This document shows positions 24,848 to 33,716 of a stretch of DNA of 64,000 nucleotides, one piece after another. The notes beneath the pieces are model-generated. The model saw only the letters and a list, made by a program, of their open reading frames with translations, was not told the origin of the DNA and made no database searches. Both the position numbers and the translations under genes were made by a program. Each line of letters starts with the position of its first letter. Position 1 is the first letter of the stretch. Source of the stretch: SZUA-430 sp031413635 (GTDB lineage: Bacteria; Pseudomonadota; Alphaproteobacteria; Micropepsales; Micropepsaceae); assembly GCA_031413635.1 (NCBI GenBank), contig JANOFM010000032.1:1-64000 (forward strand), in the 5' to 3' direction.

Positions 24848-26661
24848 CGCCCACCCTTCAGCAGCGCCCGCGTCGCTGCCGCAACATCGTCTTGACGCAT
24901 CAAACTTTCACCGACCAGAAAGGCGCGCACGCCCGCACGCGACAGGCGCACCAAATCCTCATGCGTGGCAATCCCGCTTTCGGCCACCACCAACGCCGAT
25001 TTCGGTACAAGCGGCGCCAACGCTTCGGTCACCGCAAGCGAAGTCTCGAAAGTCTTGAGATTGCGATTGTTGATCCCGATCATCGCCGGATCGAGTTTCA
25101 GTGCGCGGTCGAGTTCGTCGCGATCGTGCACTTCGACCAGCACATCCATGCCCCATTGCATTGCGGCCGCGTTCATTACCTGCGCCTCTTGGTCCGTGAC
25201 CGCCGCCATGATGATCAGGATACAATCGGCGCCCAGGGCGCGCGCTTCGGCCACCTGGTAGGGCTCGAACATGAAGTCCTTGCGCAGCGCGGGCAGGCGC
25301 GATGCGTTGCGTGCTTGCGTCAGAAATTCCTTGGCGCCTTGAAACGAAGGACCGTCGGTCAGCACCGAAAGACAAGCGGCGCCGCCGCCCTCATATGCAC
25401 GCGCCAATCCGGCGGGATCGAAGTGCTGACGAATGATACCCTTCGACGGGCTTGCCTTCTTGATCTCGGCAATCAGCGCAAACCGGTCTTGAGCGATTGT
25501 CGCGCGCAACGCAGCCGCGAACGGCCGAGCGGCCGGTGTACGCTTTGCCATCGCTTCCACATCGCGCAACGGCACGGCCGCTTGAGCGGATGCGATCTCC
25601 TTGCGCTTATAGGAGGCAATACGGTCGAGCACCGTGCCTGCATCGCCGTTCGACGCCGCCACGAGCTTAGCCAGCGTTGCGCGTGCACCTCCCTCGTCGA
25701 TCGCCCTTTGCGCCATCTGAACGCCATCTCGCAGCGACGAAACTCTCCGGGCGACGATCAACGCGCCGGCCGTATTCAAACACACGATATCGCGATAGGC
25801 GCCCGGTGCACCGTTCAATAGCTTCTCGATCGCCACCGCGTTCGCGGTCGCGTCGCCGCCGAACAGGGAGTCGAGTTTGTGCGTCGCCAAACCGGCGTCG
25901 GCAGGCGTGATTGTGAATTGCTTGACCTCGCCGTGACTAAGCTCGGCGACGCGGCTTGGCCCGGTGACCGTCAACTCGTCCAGACCGTCGCTCCCGTGCA
26001 CCACCCACGCCCCTTCCGTTCCCAACGAATGAAGCACCCGGGCGACCGGCTCAAGCCACGTCTCCGAGAATACGCCGACCAACTGCCGCTTGACCCGCGC
26101 CGGATTGCACAAAGGGCCGAGCAGATTGAACACCGTGCGAAAGCCAAGTTGCTGTCGGACCGGTCCCACATGCTTCATGGCGCTATGGTGCGCCGGCGCA
26201 AACAAAAACCCGAGCCCTGCTTCGTCGATGCAATGCGAAACCTGCTGCGGCGTCAGATCGATCTTGACCCCGAGCGCGGATAAGACATCGGCCGATCCGC
26301 TCTTCGACGATTGCGCGCGATTGCCATGCTTAGCGATCTTTACGCCGCACGCCGCCGTCACGATGGCCGCGGCGGTCGAGATGTTCAACGTACCAAGCCC
26401 GTCGCCGCCGGTGCCGCACGTATCGATCGCGTCCGCCGGAGCATCCACGCTCAGCGCCCTCGCCCGCAGCGCATTCGCCGCCGCCGCGATTTCGTCGACT
26501 GTCTCGCCTCGCATGTGAAGCGCCGTCAGAAACGCCGCGACCTGAACCTCGGGGGCGCCACCTTCCATAATGATGTCGAAGGCGTCCGCCGCCTCGCCGC
26601 GTGTCAGGGGCGAGCCCGATGCGGCCTTTGCCACCAGCGACTTGAAATGATCGGCGCTCAT
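24844..26661 (-). CDS. trpDC: Fused anthranilate phosphoribosyltransferase / indole-3-glycerol phosphate synthase
   Basis: A single 605-residue frame contains two complete tryptophan enzymes. Residues 1-338 are TrpD, with 'DTCGTGGDGLGTLNIST', 'KHGNRAQSSKSGSADVL' and 'NLLGPLCNPA'. Residues ~344-605 are TrpC, with 'LIAEIKKASPSKG', 'LRKDFM', 'IGINNRNLKTFE' and 'ESGIATHEDL'. The junction reads 'AASNGDAGTVLDRI'; a GTG at 25632 could start a separate TrpC, but no stop separates the domains. Its start overlaps trpG by 4 bp. Confidence 0.92.
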   Translation of the reverse strand: MSADHFKSLVAKAASGSPLTRGEAADAFDIIMEGGAPEVQVAAFLTALHMRGETVDEIAAAANALRARALSVDAPADAIDTCGTGGDGLGTLNISTAAAIVTAACGVKIAKHGNRAQSSKSGSADVLSALGVKIDLTPQQVSHCIDEAGLGFLFAPAHHSAMKHVGPVRQQLGFRTVFNLLGPLCNPARVKRQLVGVFSETWLEPVARVLHSLGTEGAWVVHGSDGLDELTVTGPSRVAELSHGEVKQFTITPADAGLATHKLDSLFGGDATANAVAIEKLLNGAPGAYRDIVCLNTAGALIVARRVSSLRDGVQMAQRAIDEGGARATLAKLVAASNGDAGTVLDRIASYKRKEIASAQAAVPLRDVEAMAKRTPAARPFAAALRATIAQDRFALIAEIKKASPSKGIIRQHFDPAGLARAYEGGGAACLSVLTDGPSFQGAKEFLTQARNASRLPALRKDFMFEPYQVAEARALGADCILIIMAAVTDQEAQVMNAAAMQWGMDVLVEVHDRDELDRALKLDPAMIGINNRNLKTFETSLAVTEALAPLVPKSALVVAESGIATHEDLVRLSRAGVRAFLVGESLMRQDDVAAATRALLKGGR

Positions 26662-27233
26662 GCCGCGCGCGCCAGCTCCAGGAAATTTCGCAACAGCGCA
26701 TGCCCGTGCTCGGTCGCGATGCTTTCCGGATGGAACTGCACCCCATGCACCGGATGCTCGCGATGCGACAAGCCCATGATCACGCCGTCATCCGACTCGG
26801 CCGTGATGGTCAGCGTATTGGGCAAAGAGGCTCGGTCGACCGTCAGCGAGTGATAGCGCGTCGCCTTGAACCGGTCGGGCAGATTGCGGAACACGCCCAC
26901 CCCCTGGTGGCGAATAGTGCTCACTTTCCCATGCATTGGGGCAGGGGCCCGAACGACCCGCCCGCCATAGATCTGCCCGATCGCCTGGTGTCCCAAGCAC
27001 ACGCCGAGGATCGGCGTTGTCTCGCCCGCCCGCTTTACCAATTCGAGGCAAATTCCCGCCTTGTCCGGGTCGCACGGCCCCGGCGACAGCACGATCGCGC
27101 GCGGCTTTTTGGCCAGCGCCTCATCGACTGTAATTTGGTCGTTGCGATAGACCTCGACGGTAGCGCCGAGCTGGCCCAAATAATGGACTAGGTTCCACGT
27201 AAAGCTGTCGTAGTTGTCGATCAGCAGGATCAT
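26658..27233 (-). CDS. trpG: Anthranilate synthase component II (glutamine amidotransferase)
   Basis: A 191-residue class I glutamine amidotransferase supplying ammonia to TrpE. The nucleophilic cysteine is in 'LGVCLGHQAIGQ', and the His-Glu pair in 'VHGVQFHPESI'. 'LLIDNYDSFTWNLVHYLGQLGA' is the standard N-terminus. A role in folate synthesis as PabA is also possible, since this subunit is often shared. It heads the trpG-trpDC-moaC-moeA transcript; its partner trpE lies 7.5 kb away. Confidence 0.95.
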   Translation of the reverse strand: MILLIDNYDSFTWNLVHYLGQLGATVEVYRNDQITVDEALAKKPRAIVLSPGPCDPDKAGICLELVKRAGETTPILGVCLGHQAIGQIYGGRVVRAPAPMHGKVSTIRHQGVGVFRNLPDRFKATRYHSLTVDRASLPNTLTITAESDDGVIMGLSHREHPVHGVQFHPESIATEHGHALLRNFLELARAA

Positions 27234-27448
27234 CGAATTCCGGCGGCCCTTAGAGACAAATCAGTCGGCGGCAGATAAACACAACCGGCACGCGATGGTA
27301 AGCCTCAGATGCAGCCGCTCTCGGCCCATTTTTGAACCTGCACCGCCGCGCTTGGCCCTCGCTTCCGCGCCCGCCACGTCCTATATCTGCGCCCGATATC
27401 GCACCATTTCAGTCTCGAGTTCTTGATCCATCGACAAAGGAGCATCCC

Positions 27449-28879
27449 ATGAACAAGCGCCTGCAATTCTACATCGACGGCAAATGGGTCGACCCAACCA
27501 CCCCCAAAACCCTCGACGTCATCAACCCAGCGACCGAAGAGCCGATCGGCCAGATCAGCATGGGCTCGAAGGCCGATGTCGACAAAGCCGTAAAGGCCGC
27601 GCGCCGCGCCTTCGAAACGTTCTCGCAAACGACCAAGGAAGAGCGGCTCGCTCTTCTCACCAAGATTCTCGAAGTCTATCAGCGCCGTTACGGCGAATTC
27701 GTCGAAACGATCTCGCTCGAAATGGGCGCGCCGCTCTGGCTGTCGAAGGCGGCACAAGCCGCGACCGGCATCGCCCATCTCACCCAGACGATTAAAATCC
27801 TCAAGGACTTCGAATTCACGAAAGTCCAAGGCACGACCGGCATCGTCCACGAACCCGTCGGCGTCGTCGGCATGATCACGCCGTGGAACTGGCCGGTGAA
27901 CCAAATCATGTGCAAAGCCGCCCCTGCACTCGCGGCCGGCTGCACGATGGTGCTGAAGCCGTCCGAGATCGCACCGCTGAACGCGATGTTGATCGCCGAC
28001 GTCTTCCATGAAGCGGGCGTTCCCGCCGGCGTCTTCAACTTGGTCAACGGCGACGGCATGGGCGTCGGCGAAGCGATGTCCGCGCACCCCGGCATCGACA
28101 TGATGTCGTTCACGGGTTCGACCCGCGCAGGCATCGCGGTTGCCAAAGCCTCGGCCGATACGGTTAAGCGCGTCACGCAAGAACTCGGCGGCAAGTCGGC
28201 CAATATCATCTTGGAAGACGCCGATCTGAAGAAGGCGGTGTCGGGTGGCGTGACGGGTTGCTTCGGCAACTCCGGCCAGTCGTGCAACGCACCCACGCGC
28301 ATGTTCGTGCCGCGCGGCAAGCAAACCGAAGCCATCGCCATCGCCAAGGCGACGGCCGAGGCGGTCAAGTGCGCCGATCCCTTTGCCGAGGGCATGAACA
28401 TGGGCCCCGTCGTCAGCGAGACCCAGTACAATAAAATCCAGGGTCTCATAAAAAAGGGCATCGACGAAGGTGCTACGCTCGTCGCCGGCGGTCTCGGCCG
28501 GCCGGAAGGCATGAACCGCGGCTACTTCGTGCGTCCCACGGTGTTCGCCAACGTCACCAACGACATGACGATCGCGCGCGAAGAAATCTTCGGGCCGGTC
28601 CTGGCGATCCTTCCCTACGACACCGAAGACGACGCGATCCGCCAGGCGAACGACACGCCTTACGGCCTGTCCGGCTACGTCCAATCGGGCAGCGTCGAGC
28701 ACGCGGGCAAAGTGGCCTCGCGCCTGCGCACCGGCAACGTCCACCTGAACGGCGCCGGCCCCGACTTCAACGCCCCGTTCGGCGGCTACAAGATGTCAGG
28801 CACCGGTCGCGAATGGGGCGAACACGGCTTCAAGGAGTTCTTGGAAACCAAAGCCGTGCTGGGCTATCAAGCGGCGTAA
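27449..28879 (+). CDS. Aldehyde dehydrogenase (NAD(P)-dependent)
   Basis: A 476-residue ALDH-superfamily enzyme. The cofactor region has 'GMITPWNWPVNQIMCKAAPALAAGCTMVLKPSE', the catalytic glutamate is in 'VTQELGGKSANII' and the nucleophilic cysteine in 'FGNSGQSCNAPTR'. The closing motif is 'PFGGYKMSGTGREWGEHG'. The aldehyde substrate cannot be deduced. The ATG at 27449 has AGGAG before it; the frame is open further upstream without conserved sequence. Two strong terminators follow, so this is a single-gene unit. Confidence 0.93.
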   Translation: MNKRLQFYIDGKWVDPTTPKTLDVINPATEEPIGQISMGSKADVDKAVKAARRAFETFSQTTKEERLALLTKILEVYQRRYGEFVETISLEMGAPLWLSKAAQAATGIAHLTQTIKILKDFEFTKVQGTTGIVHEPVGVVGMITPWNWPVNQIMCKAAPALAAGCTMVLKPSEIAPLNAMLIADVFHEAGVPAGVFNLVNGDGMGVGEAMSAHPGIDMMSFTGSTRAGIAVAKASADTVKRVTQELGGKSANIILEDADLKKAVSGGVTGCFGNSGQSCNAPTRMFVPRGKQTEAIAIAKATAEAVKCADPFAEGMNMGPVVSETQYNKIQGLIKKGIDEGATLVAGGLGRPEGMNRGYFVRPTVFANVTNDMTIAREEIFGPVLAILPYDTEDDAIRQANDTPYGLSGYVQSGSVEHAGKVASRLRTGNVHLNGAGPDFNAPFGGYKMSGTGREWGEHGFKEFLETKAVLGYQAA

Positions 28880-28886
28880 TCCCTGG

Positions 28887-28914
28887 GAGCGCGGGCGTCC
28901 CGCCCGCTCTTTTT
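28887..28914 (+). terminator. Terminator 1 after the aldehyde dehydrogenase
   Basis: A GC stem (28887-28897 with 28901-28909, two bases bulged) is followed by TTTTT at 28910-28914. Confidence 0.7.
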
Positions 28915-28917
28915 CGG

Positions 28918-28948
28918 CCGGCCTCACCACAGTGGGGCCGGTTTTTTT
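28918..28948 (+). terminator. Terminator 2 after the aldehyde dehydrogenase
   Basis: A 10-bp stem (28918-28927 with 28932-28941, one G-T pair) with a 4-nt loop is followed by seven T residues (28942-28948), a textbook Rho-independent terminator. Confidence 0.85.
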
Positions 28949-28971
28949 GCGCCGGATTTTCGAACCTCTCG

Positions 28972-29010
28972 TTGACATGGACCCATCTTGGTGCTACTCA
29001 GTAGCACCAA
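28972..29010 (+). promoter_or_regulatory. Promoter and palindromic operator of the toxin-antitoxin pair
   Basis: -35 TTGACA (28972-28977) and -10 TACTCA (28995-29000) are 17 bp apart. A perfect 10-bp inverted repeat with a 3-nt centre (28988-28997 and 29001-29010, TTGGTGCTAC) covers the -10, as expected for autorepression by an antitoxin or toxin-antitoxin complex. Confidence 0.8.
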
Positions 29011-29026
29011 CATACGGGCGTCCTCG

Positions 29027-29293
29027 ATGACCGCAAAAACCTCGATCTCACTGACCGACTCGCAGGAAGTCTTTGCGCGCGACCTCGTCGAACGCGGGCG
29101 TTATCCGAGCTTGAGCGCCGTGCTTCAACACGGGCTTGAGCTGCTGCGAACGCAACGCGAAGCCGAGGAGGCGGAGATTGCGGCGCTTCGGTCATTGATC
29201 GACAAGCGCCGGCAAGAGCCGTCTATCAGCCTGGAGGAAGGTCGCAAGCGCACAGAGCGGATGATCGCGGCGGCGCGAAAGAAGAAACGATGA
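29027..29293 (+). CDS. parD: ParD-like antitoxin
   Basis: An 88-residue protein. 'KTSISLTDSQEVFARDLVERGRYPSLSAVLQHGLELL' (residues 3-40) is the ribbon-helix-helix DNA-binding domain of type II antitoxins, and the charged C-terminal half would bind the toxin. ATG at 29027 is used because the earlier in-frame start lies in the operator. It overlaps the toxin gene by an ATGA. Confidence 0.9.
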   Translation: MTAKTSISLTDSQEVFARDLVERGRYPSLSAVLQHGLELLRTQREAEEAEIAALRSLIDKRRQEPSISLEEGRKRTERMIAAARKKKR

Positions 29294-29637
29294 AGTTTTC
29301 GGTCGAACGTGTTCCTAGCGTCGACCGTGACGTGGCTGACATCTTCAATTTCCTGGTCGAGAGCTATCGGTCCTTTGGGGACGACGAAGAGGCAGCACTC
29401 GCTCGAGCCGCCGATCGTGTGCGCAAGATTGAAGCAGCCATGCCATCGCTCGGGAATCCGCCTCACCAAGGAACGAAAAGGGAAGACTTGTCGCCAGGCG
29501 TACGATCCGTGACCAAGGACCGCGCCATCTACTACTTCAGCGTGGACGACACCAAGCGCGTGGTTCGCGTCTTGGCCGTTTTCTTCGGCGGACAGGACCA
29601 CAGGCGGCGCATGCTCAAGCGGCTGCTCGGCGGGTGA
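29290..29637 (+). CDS. parE: ParE/RelE-superfamily toxin
   Basis: A 115-residue protein with the ParE pattern: N-terminal helix 'VDRDVADIFNFLVESYRSFGDDEEAALARAADRVRKIEA', then 'PGVRSVTKDRAIYYFSVDDTKRVVRVLAVFFGGQDHRRRML'. ParE toxins poison gyrase while RelE toxins cut mRNA; the sequence alone does not decide between them, but the length and the final 'FGGQDH' favour ParE. It is coupled to the antitoxin by a 4-bp overlap and followed by a 360-bp gene-free region. Confidence 0.88.
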   Translation: MKFSVERVPSVDRDVADIFNFLVESYRSFGDDEEAALARAADRVRKIEAAMPSLGNPPHQGTKREDLSPGVRSVTKDRAIYYFSVDDTKRVVRVLAVFFGGQDHRRRMLKRLLGG

Positions 29638-29998
29638 GGGACAAACGCCGGATTTCGCCAACATCGCGGCACGAGCGCGGATCGCGCGCCGCCCATGAGG
29701 CTCCACGACCGTAGCGGCATCTGCCACCGCGTGTTGGATTTCAGACCTCCATCAATCCACTTCCTTGCCCACCCCCCCCCGCTACAAGCAAACCGTCGCG
29801 TGCTACAGCAAAGCGAAGGGCAACGCGTTCGCGAAGCCCGTTCTTCCTTAGATTGCCAGGCTACAACCTGGCCCCTGCTCGGCGCGATCCAAGCGCGCGC
29901 GAAGGGGAGGACGCAATTCTTCGGACTGGGGCAGACTTGCCGCCCATGGGTCGCCAGCATAGTCTAGTGCGGAAACAGAGAGCGGCGGGCCCAGCGAT
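29638..29998. other. Gene-free region of 361 bp
   Basis: No convincing coding frame, RNA or mobile element was seen. The only notable element is a run of nine C residues (29772-29780). The open frames here on either strand lack recognisable domains. Confidence 0.5.
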
Positions 29999-30292
29999 AT
30001 GCGGAATATCGATCCGTCAAGTATGGATGGAATTGTACTGACTGCGCTATCTTACGGCGCGGGCGTGTCGTTCCTGCTTCTGCTGTCGCAAGTCCTTCTC
30101 ACGCCGTATTATTGGACCATCATTTATCGCGAGTACGGCATCCGCATATTCTTGTGGCCTCACGAAGCGTTGGCGCTGCGTCGAAAGCACCCATTATTTC
30201 GCTTCGTATGGAACGCCAGCATCGCGCTAGCATTCATCTTGCTGCTGTCCCTCTTTGGAATGGGCGCGATTTATGCCAGGCACTCGGTTTGA
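29999..30292 (+). CDS. Small membrane protein, unknown function
   Basis: A 97-residue protein with two hydrophobic segments: residues ~12-40 and ~68-92. The middle has charged 'YREYGIRIF' and 'ALRRKHPLF'. I do not recognise the family. The start at 29999 lacks a clear ribosome-binding site, and the in-frame ATG at 30023 is an alternative. The clean two-helix topology supports a real gene, but certainty is moderate. Confidence 0.5.
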   Translation: MRNIDPSSMDGIVLTALSYGAGVSFLLLLSQVLLTPYYWTIIYREYGIRIFLWPHEALALRRKHPLFRFVWNASIALAFILLLSLFGMGAIYARHSV

Positions 30293-30320
30293 AGCCAGGA
30301 TGTAAATAAAGGGACAGTTT

Positions 30321-30330
30321 AGGTATACCT
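30321..30330. other. Perfect palindrome AGGTATACCT ahead of the thiolase gene
   Basis: A 10-bp perfect dyad lies about 180 bp upstream of the thiolase start, just after the sequence AATAAAGGGACAG (30305-30317). It may be an operator or part of a dispersed repeat. Confidence 0.3.
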
Positions 30331-30509
30331 TGCGACTACGCCGGCCCGTTCCGGTGGATTTGCGGCGGCCCGCTTTCGCCCGGACATGCCCAACTTCAAC
30401 TGCGCCCGGCGGTTGATGCCGTAACGGCATTCGGCGCCCGGCGATCTGCTTGCCGACCTTTGCTCCGGCGGCTAAAAGGGTACCAACCGCAATCTCAGGA
30501 GACGCACCC

Positions 30510-31751
30510 ATGACCGAAGCATTCATCATCGACGCGTGCCGCACGCCCCGCGGCATCGGCAAAGTGGGGAAGGGCGCTCTTGCCGACGTTCATCCTCAGC
30601 AGCTGGCCGCGACCGTTCTCAAGGCCATCGCGAAACGCAACGACTTGAACACCGCCGAGGTCGACGACATCATTTGGGGGACGTCCACTCAGCGCGGCAA
30701 GCAATCGATGGATATGGGCCGCATGGCCGCGCTCGACGCCGGCTACTCCGTCAAGGCCAGCGGCATGACGCTCGATCGTTTTTGCGGCTCGGGCATCACC
30801 AGCGTGAACATCGCCGCCGCCTCGATCATGACGGGGATGGAAGACGTCGTCATCGCCGGCGGCACCGAGATGATGTCCTACACCGCATCGCTCGCCGATC
30901 CGAATTCGCCGCCGACGCTGATGGATGCGGGCAACATGCGCCTGCGCGCCCGTCATCCGCAAACGCACCAAGGCGTCTGCGCCGACGCCATCGCAACGTT
31001 GGAAAACATTCCACGCCAGGCCTTGGACGAACTCGCGCTCGTCAGTCAGCAACGCGCCGACGCCGCCATCAAGGGCGGTCATTTCAAGAAGAGCCTCGTG
31101 CCGGTGCAAAAGGAAGACGGCACGCTGGCGCTCGACCACGAAGAATTCCCGCGCCCGCAAACGACGATGGAGGGCCTGTCCGCGCTCAAGCCGGCGTTCG
31201 AAGCGATGGCCGAATTCCCCTTCGACAAGGCGGGCACTACGCTGGGCGGTCTCGTGCGCCAGGTCTATCCGGATTTGAAGATCAAGCACGTCCACCACGC
31301 CGGCAATTCGTCGGGCGTCGTCGACGGCGCCGCCGCGCTGTTGCTGACCTCGGGCGCCTACGCGAAAAAGCACGGCCTCAAGCCCCGCGCCCGCGTCGTC
31401 GCCATGGCGAACATGGGCGACAGCCCGACCCTAATGCTGAACGCCCCCGTGCCGGCGGCGTTGAAGGTTTTGGCCAAGGCGGGTCTGACGATCGAGGACA
31501 TCGACCTCTTCGAAATCAACGAAGCCTTCGCCGTCGTCGCCGAAAAATTCATCCGCGACCTGAAGCTCGACCGCGCCAAGGTCAACGTCAACGGCGGCGC
31601 GATGGCGCTCGGCCATCCGATCGGCGCCACGGGCTCGATCCTCATCGGCACAATCCTCGACGAACTCGAACGGCGCAATCTCAAGCGCGGCCTCGTCACC
31701 ATGTGCGCCGCCGGCGGCATGGCGCCTGCGATTATCATCGAGCGGGTCTGA
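30510..31751 (+). CDS. Thiolase family protein (acetyl-CoA C-acyltransferase)
   Basis: A 413-residue thiolase. The nucleophilic cysteine is C92 in 'LDRFCGSGITS'; the catalytic histidine is in 'GGAMALGHPIGATG' and the second cysteine in 'TMCAAGGMAPA'. It may act in beta-oxidation or in acetoacetyl-CoA formation; an acetyl-CoA dehydrogenase-type partner is not adjacent, although an acyl-CoA dehydrogenase gene occurs at 49.4 kb. AGGAGA precedes the ATG at 30510. Confidence 0.92.
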   Translation: MTEAFIIDACRTPRGIGKVGKGALADVHPQQLAATVLKAIAKRNDLNTAEVDDIIWGTSTQRGKQSMDMGRMAALDAGYSVKASGMTLDRFCGSGITSVNIAAASIMTGMEDVVIAGGTEMMSYTASLADPNSPPTLMDAGNMRLRARHPQTHQGVCADAIATLENIPRQALDELALVSQQRADAAIKGGHFKKSLVPVQKEDGTLALDHEEFPRPQTTMEGLSALKPAFEAMAEFPFDKAGTTLGGLVRQVYPDLKIKHVHHAGNSSGVVDGAAALLLTSGAYAKKHGLKPRARVVAMANMGDSPTLMLNAPVPAALKVLAKAGLTIEDIDLFEINEAFAVVAEKFIRDLKLDRAKVNVNGGAMALGHPIGATGSILIGTILDELERRNLKRGLVTMCAAGGMAPAIIIERV

Positions 31752-31755
31752 ATAC

Positions 31756-31783
31756 GGCGCGCGCCGGCATTTGCCGGCGCGCC
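31756..31783. terminator. GC-rich hairpin between convergent genes
   Basis: Arms at 31756-31769 and 31772-31783 pair apart from a 2-nt bulge. There is no T-run, so the terminator role between the thiolase and oxidoreductase genes is tentative. Confidence 0.4.
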
Positions 31784-31852
31784 TTCGGCGGCCGAGGCTC
31801 AAGAAGCGAGCGATACGCCGTGAGCTTTTGGCCTACGCGGGATCCGACCCGC

Positions 31853-33643
31853 CTATGTGAGCCGGACGAACCCATCGGCGCTCCACTCTTCGCTTCCCAC
31901 GCCGTGGTGCACGATGAACAACCCCTCCGGATCGTACTTCGCCTTCACGGCGCGTAGCTTCGGGTAGTTCACGCCCCAAAAGGCCTGCGCCCATTCGGCG
32001 TTGAAGTAGTTGCTCTCAGAGACGTACGAACCGCCGTTCGGCGCGATCCGGTGTAGCGGTGCAATCGCCGCGTCGACCGCCCGCGCATCGCGCGCCGATT
32101 TGGCATCATCTCGCGGCGCGTTCGGAAGCCCTGGATAGCGCGATGCGCCGCCGTTTGCCGTTAAGGCCAGCGCGAAGGCGTCGAGGACTGTGGGGTTGGT
32201 TGCGACGTGACGAGCGGAGGCGAGCGCTTCCGGCGTGGCGCCCGCAAGACCTTTATTGAAGTGGAGACTGATGTCGTTGTGCCGGCTGCCTTGAAACAGC
32301 GCCTCGACCAGAGCGCCGCGCTTGGCGGGCGCAAGCAACGACTGCGGCAGCCAGAGCGACTCATAGCCGTGGATGAACGCGCCGCACTGCTCTTGGTCGC
32401 CCTCCCACCAGGCATGCGTTGGGGGCGCACCCGGCCGATCGTCGGACACCATCGCCTTGGAGCCGCGCTTTCGCCGTGCTTCGGCGTCCCACCAGGTTCG
32501 CGCCGCGACTGCGCCGCCATAGGGTTCCTCGGTAAAGTGGTAGTCGCCCGGCGCGCCGCGAACCCAGTCAAAGAACGGCTTGAGCGCTACCACGTTTTCG
32601 TCCGCGTTCAGCCCTTGGCTGACAAGACTGATTTCAAGTTCGTTGCTGGGTTTGAACGCAGCTTGTTCGCCCCAATGCGGATTCATGAGATGGGCCGCAT
32701 AGTGAGCAAAGAAGCGGTCGATCAGCCGCTTGAACGCCGCGTCGCTTGCCGCCTTGATCGTGCCACCCGCCGCGCCGAAATACTGTGGCAGCGGATGCGT
32801 GCGCAGCGTCAGCCGCGTCACCACACCGAAGCTGCCCCCGCCGCCGCCTTTGAGCGCCCAGAAGAGATCGGCGTTCGTGCATGCGTTCGCGATCCGAATG
32901 TTGCCGTCCGCCGTCACGACCTTTGCTTCGAGAAGGTTGGCCGCAGCCATGCCGAAGCCTTTCGACGAGCTGCCGAAGCCGCCGCTCTGCACGAGGCCGG
33001 CAACGCCGACCGACGTGCAACCGCCACCCTGCACGTAGCGCCCGGCCTTTGTCGTCACCGCATCATAGGCGTCGATCCACATTGCACCCGCGCCGACGCT
33101 CACTGCTGGGACCGGTGCGATCGCGCACCCTGCTGGCACGAACGCATCGTGCAATTCGACGGCGTTCATCGACCGCGTCCAGATCAGGAGCGAACCGCCC
33201 GCCGTCGATGTGCCCTGATAGCTGTGCGCGCCTCCTTTCACCGCGACGCGCAAGCGATGCTCTTGCGCAAACTTCACCGCCGCGGCGACGTCACCTGCGT
33301 GGCGCGCTCGGACGACATAGGCGCTCGTTGTCGGCGTCCAGGCGCGAAACCAGCCCGACACTTGGGTTCCGGACGGCTGGTCACCGATGAACATCGGGTT
33401 TTGCAGATGCTTGAGCACGTCGGCGCATGCGGCGCGGTTCTCATTTGCGCAGGGGCCGAGCAATGGCTCAGGCTTGATCAAACTCCCGCCAACCGTGCGG
33501 TCCAGGCTGTCCCATGCCACCTGAGACGGCCAGCCGGGCTCGCCCGGTCTTACCCGCCGGATGGAGGCCGCCTTCAAGGCCTTCGGAACAGCGGAGGCCG
33601 ACAATGTGGCCACACCCGCCAGGAGCATCGTGCGTCGGTTCAT
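31853..33643 (-). CDS. Tat-exported FAD-dependent oxidoreductase (BBE family)
   Basis: A 596-residue flavoprotein. The N-terminus 'MNRRTMLLAGVATLSASA' looks like a twin-arginine signal peptide, so it is probably folded with its cofactor and exported. The PCMH-type FAD domain has 'VAVKGGAHSYQGTS' and 'YVQGGGCTSVGVAGL', whose His and Cys match the bicovalent FAD attachment of berberine bridge enzyme-like oxidases. The C-terminal BBE segment is 'NYFNAEWAQAFWGVNYPKLRAVKAKYDPEGLF'. The substrate, likely a sugar or alcohol, is unknown. It is divergent from a LytTR regulator across 73 bp. Confidence 0.88.
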   Translation of the reverse strand: MNRRTMLLAGVATLSASAVPKALKAASIRRVRPGEPGWPSQVAWDSLDRTVGGSLIKPEPLLGPCANENRAACADVLKHLQNPMFIGDQPSGTQVSGWFRAWTPTTSAYVVRARHAGDVAAAVKFAQEHRLRVAVKGGAHSYQGTSTAGGSLLIWTRSMNAVELHDAFVPAGCAIAPVPAVSVGAGAMWIDAYDAVTTKAGRYVQGGGCTSVGVAGLVQSGGFGSSSKGFGMAAANLLEAKVVTADGNIRIANACTNADLFWALKGGGGGSFGVVTRLTLRTHPLPQYFGAAGGTIKAASDAAFKRLIDRFFAHYAAHLMNPHWGEQAAFKPSNELEISLVSQGLNADENVVALKPFFDWVRGAPGDYHFTEEPYGGAVAARTWWDAEARRKRGSKAMVSDDRPGAPPTHAWWEGDQEQCGAFIHGYESLWLPQSLLAPAKRGALVEALFQGSRHNDISLHFNKGLAGATPEALASARHVATNPTVLDAFALALTANGGASRYPGLPNAPRDDAKSARDARAVDAAIAPLHRIAPNGGSYVSESNYFNAEWAQAFWGVNYPKLRAVKAKYDPEGLFIVHHGVGSEEWSADGFVRLT

Positions 33644-33716
33644 GTAAGGAGGGGTCCTTTTTTTGCAGTGGACGGAGGCGGCGCTGGAGCGGCACTCTTA
33701 GGTCCAGGAGCGATTA

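Noticed and set aside
29532..29960. 142-codon minus-strand open frame overlapping parE
   Set aside because: It is largely antisense to parE, has shadow-frame composition and no recognisable domain.
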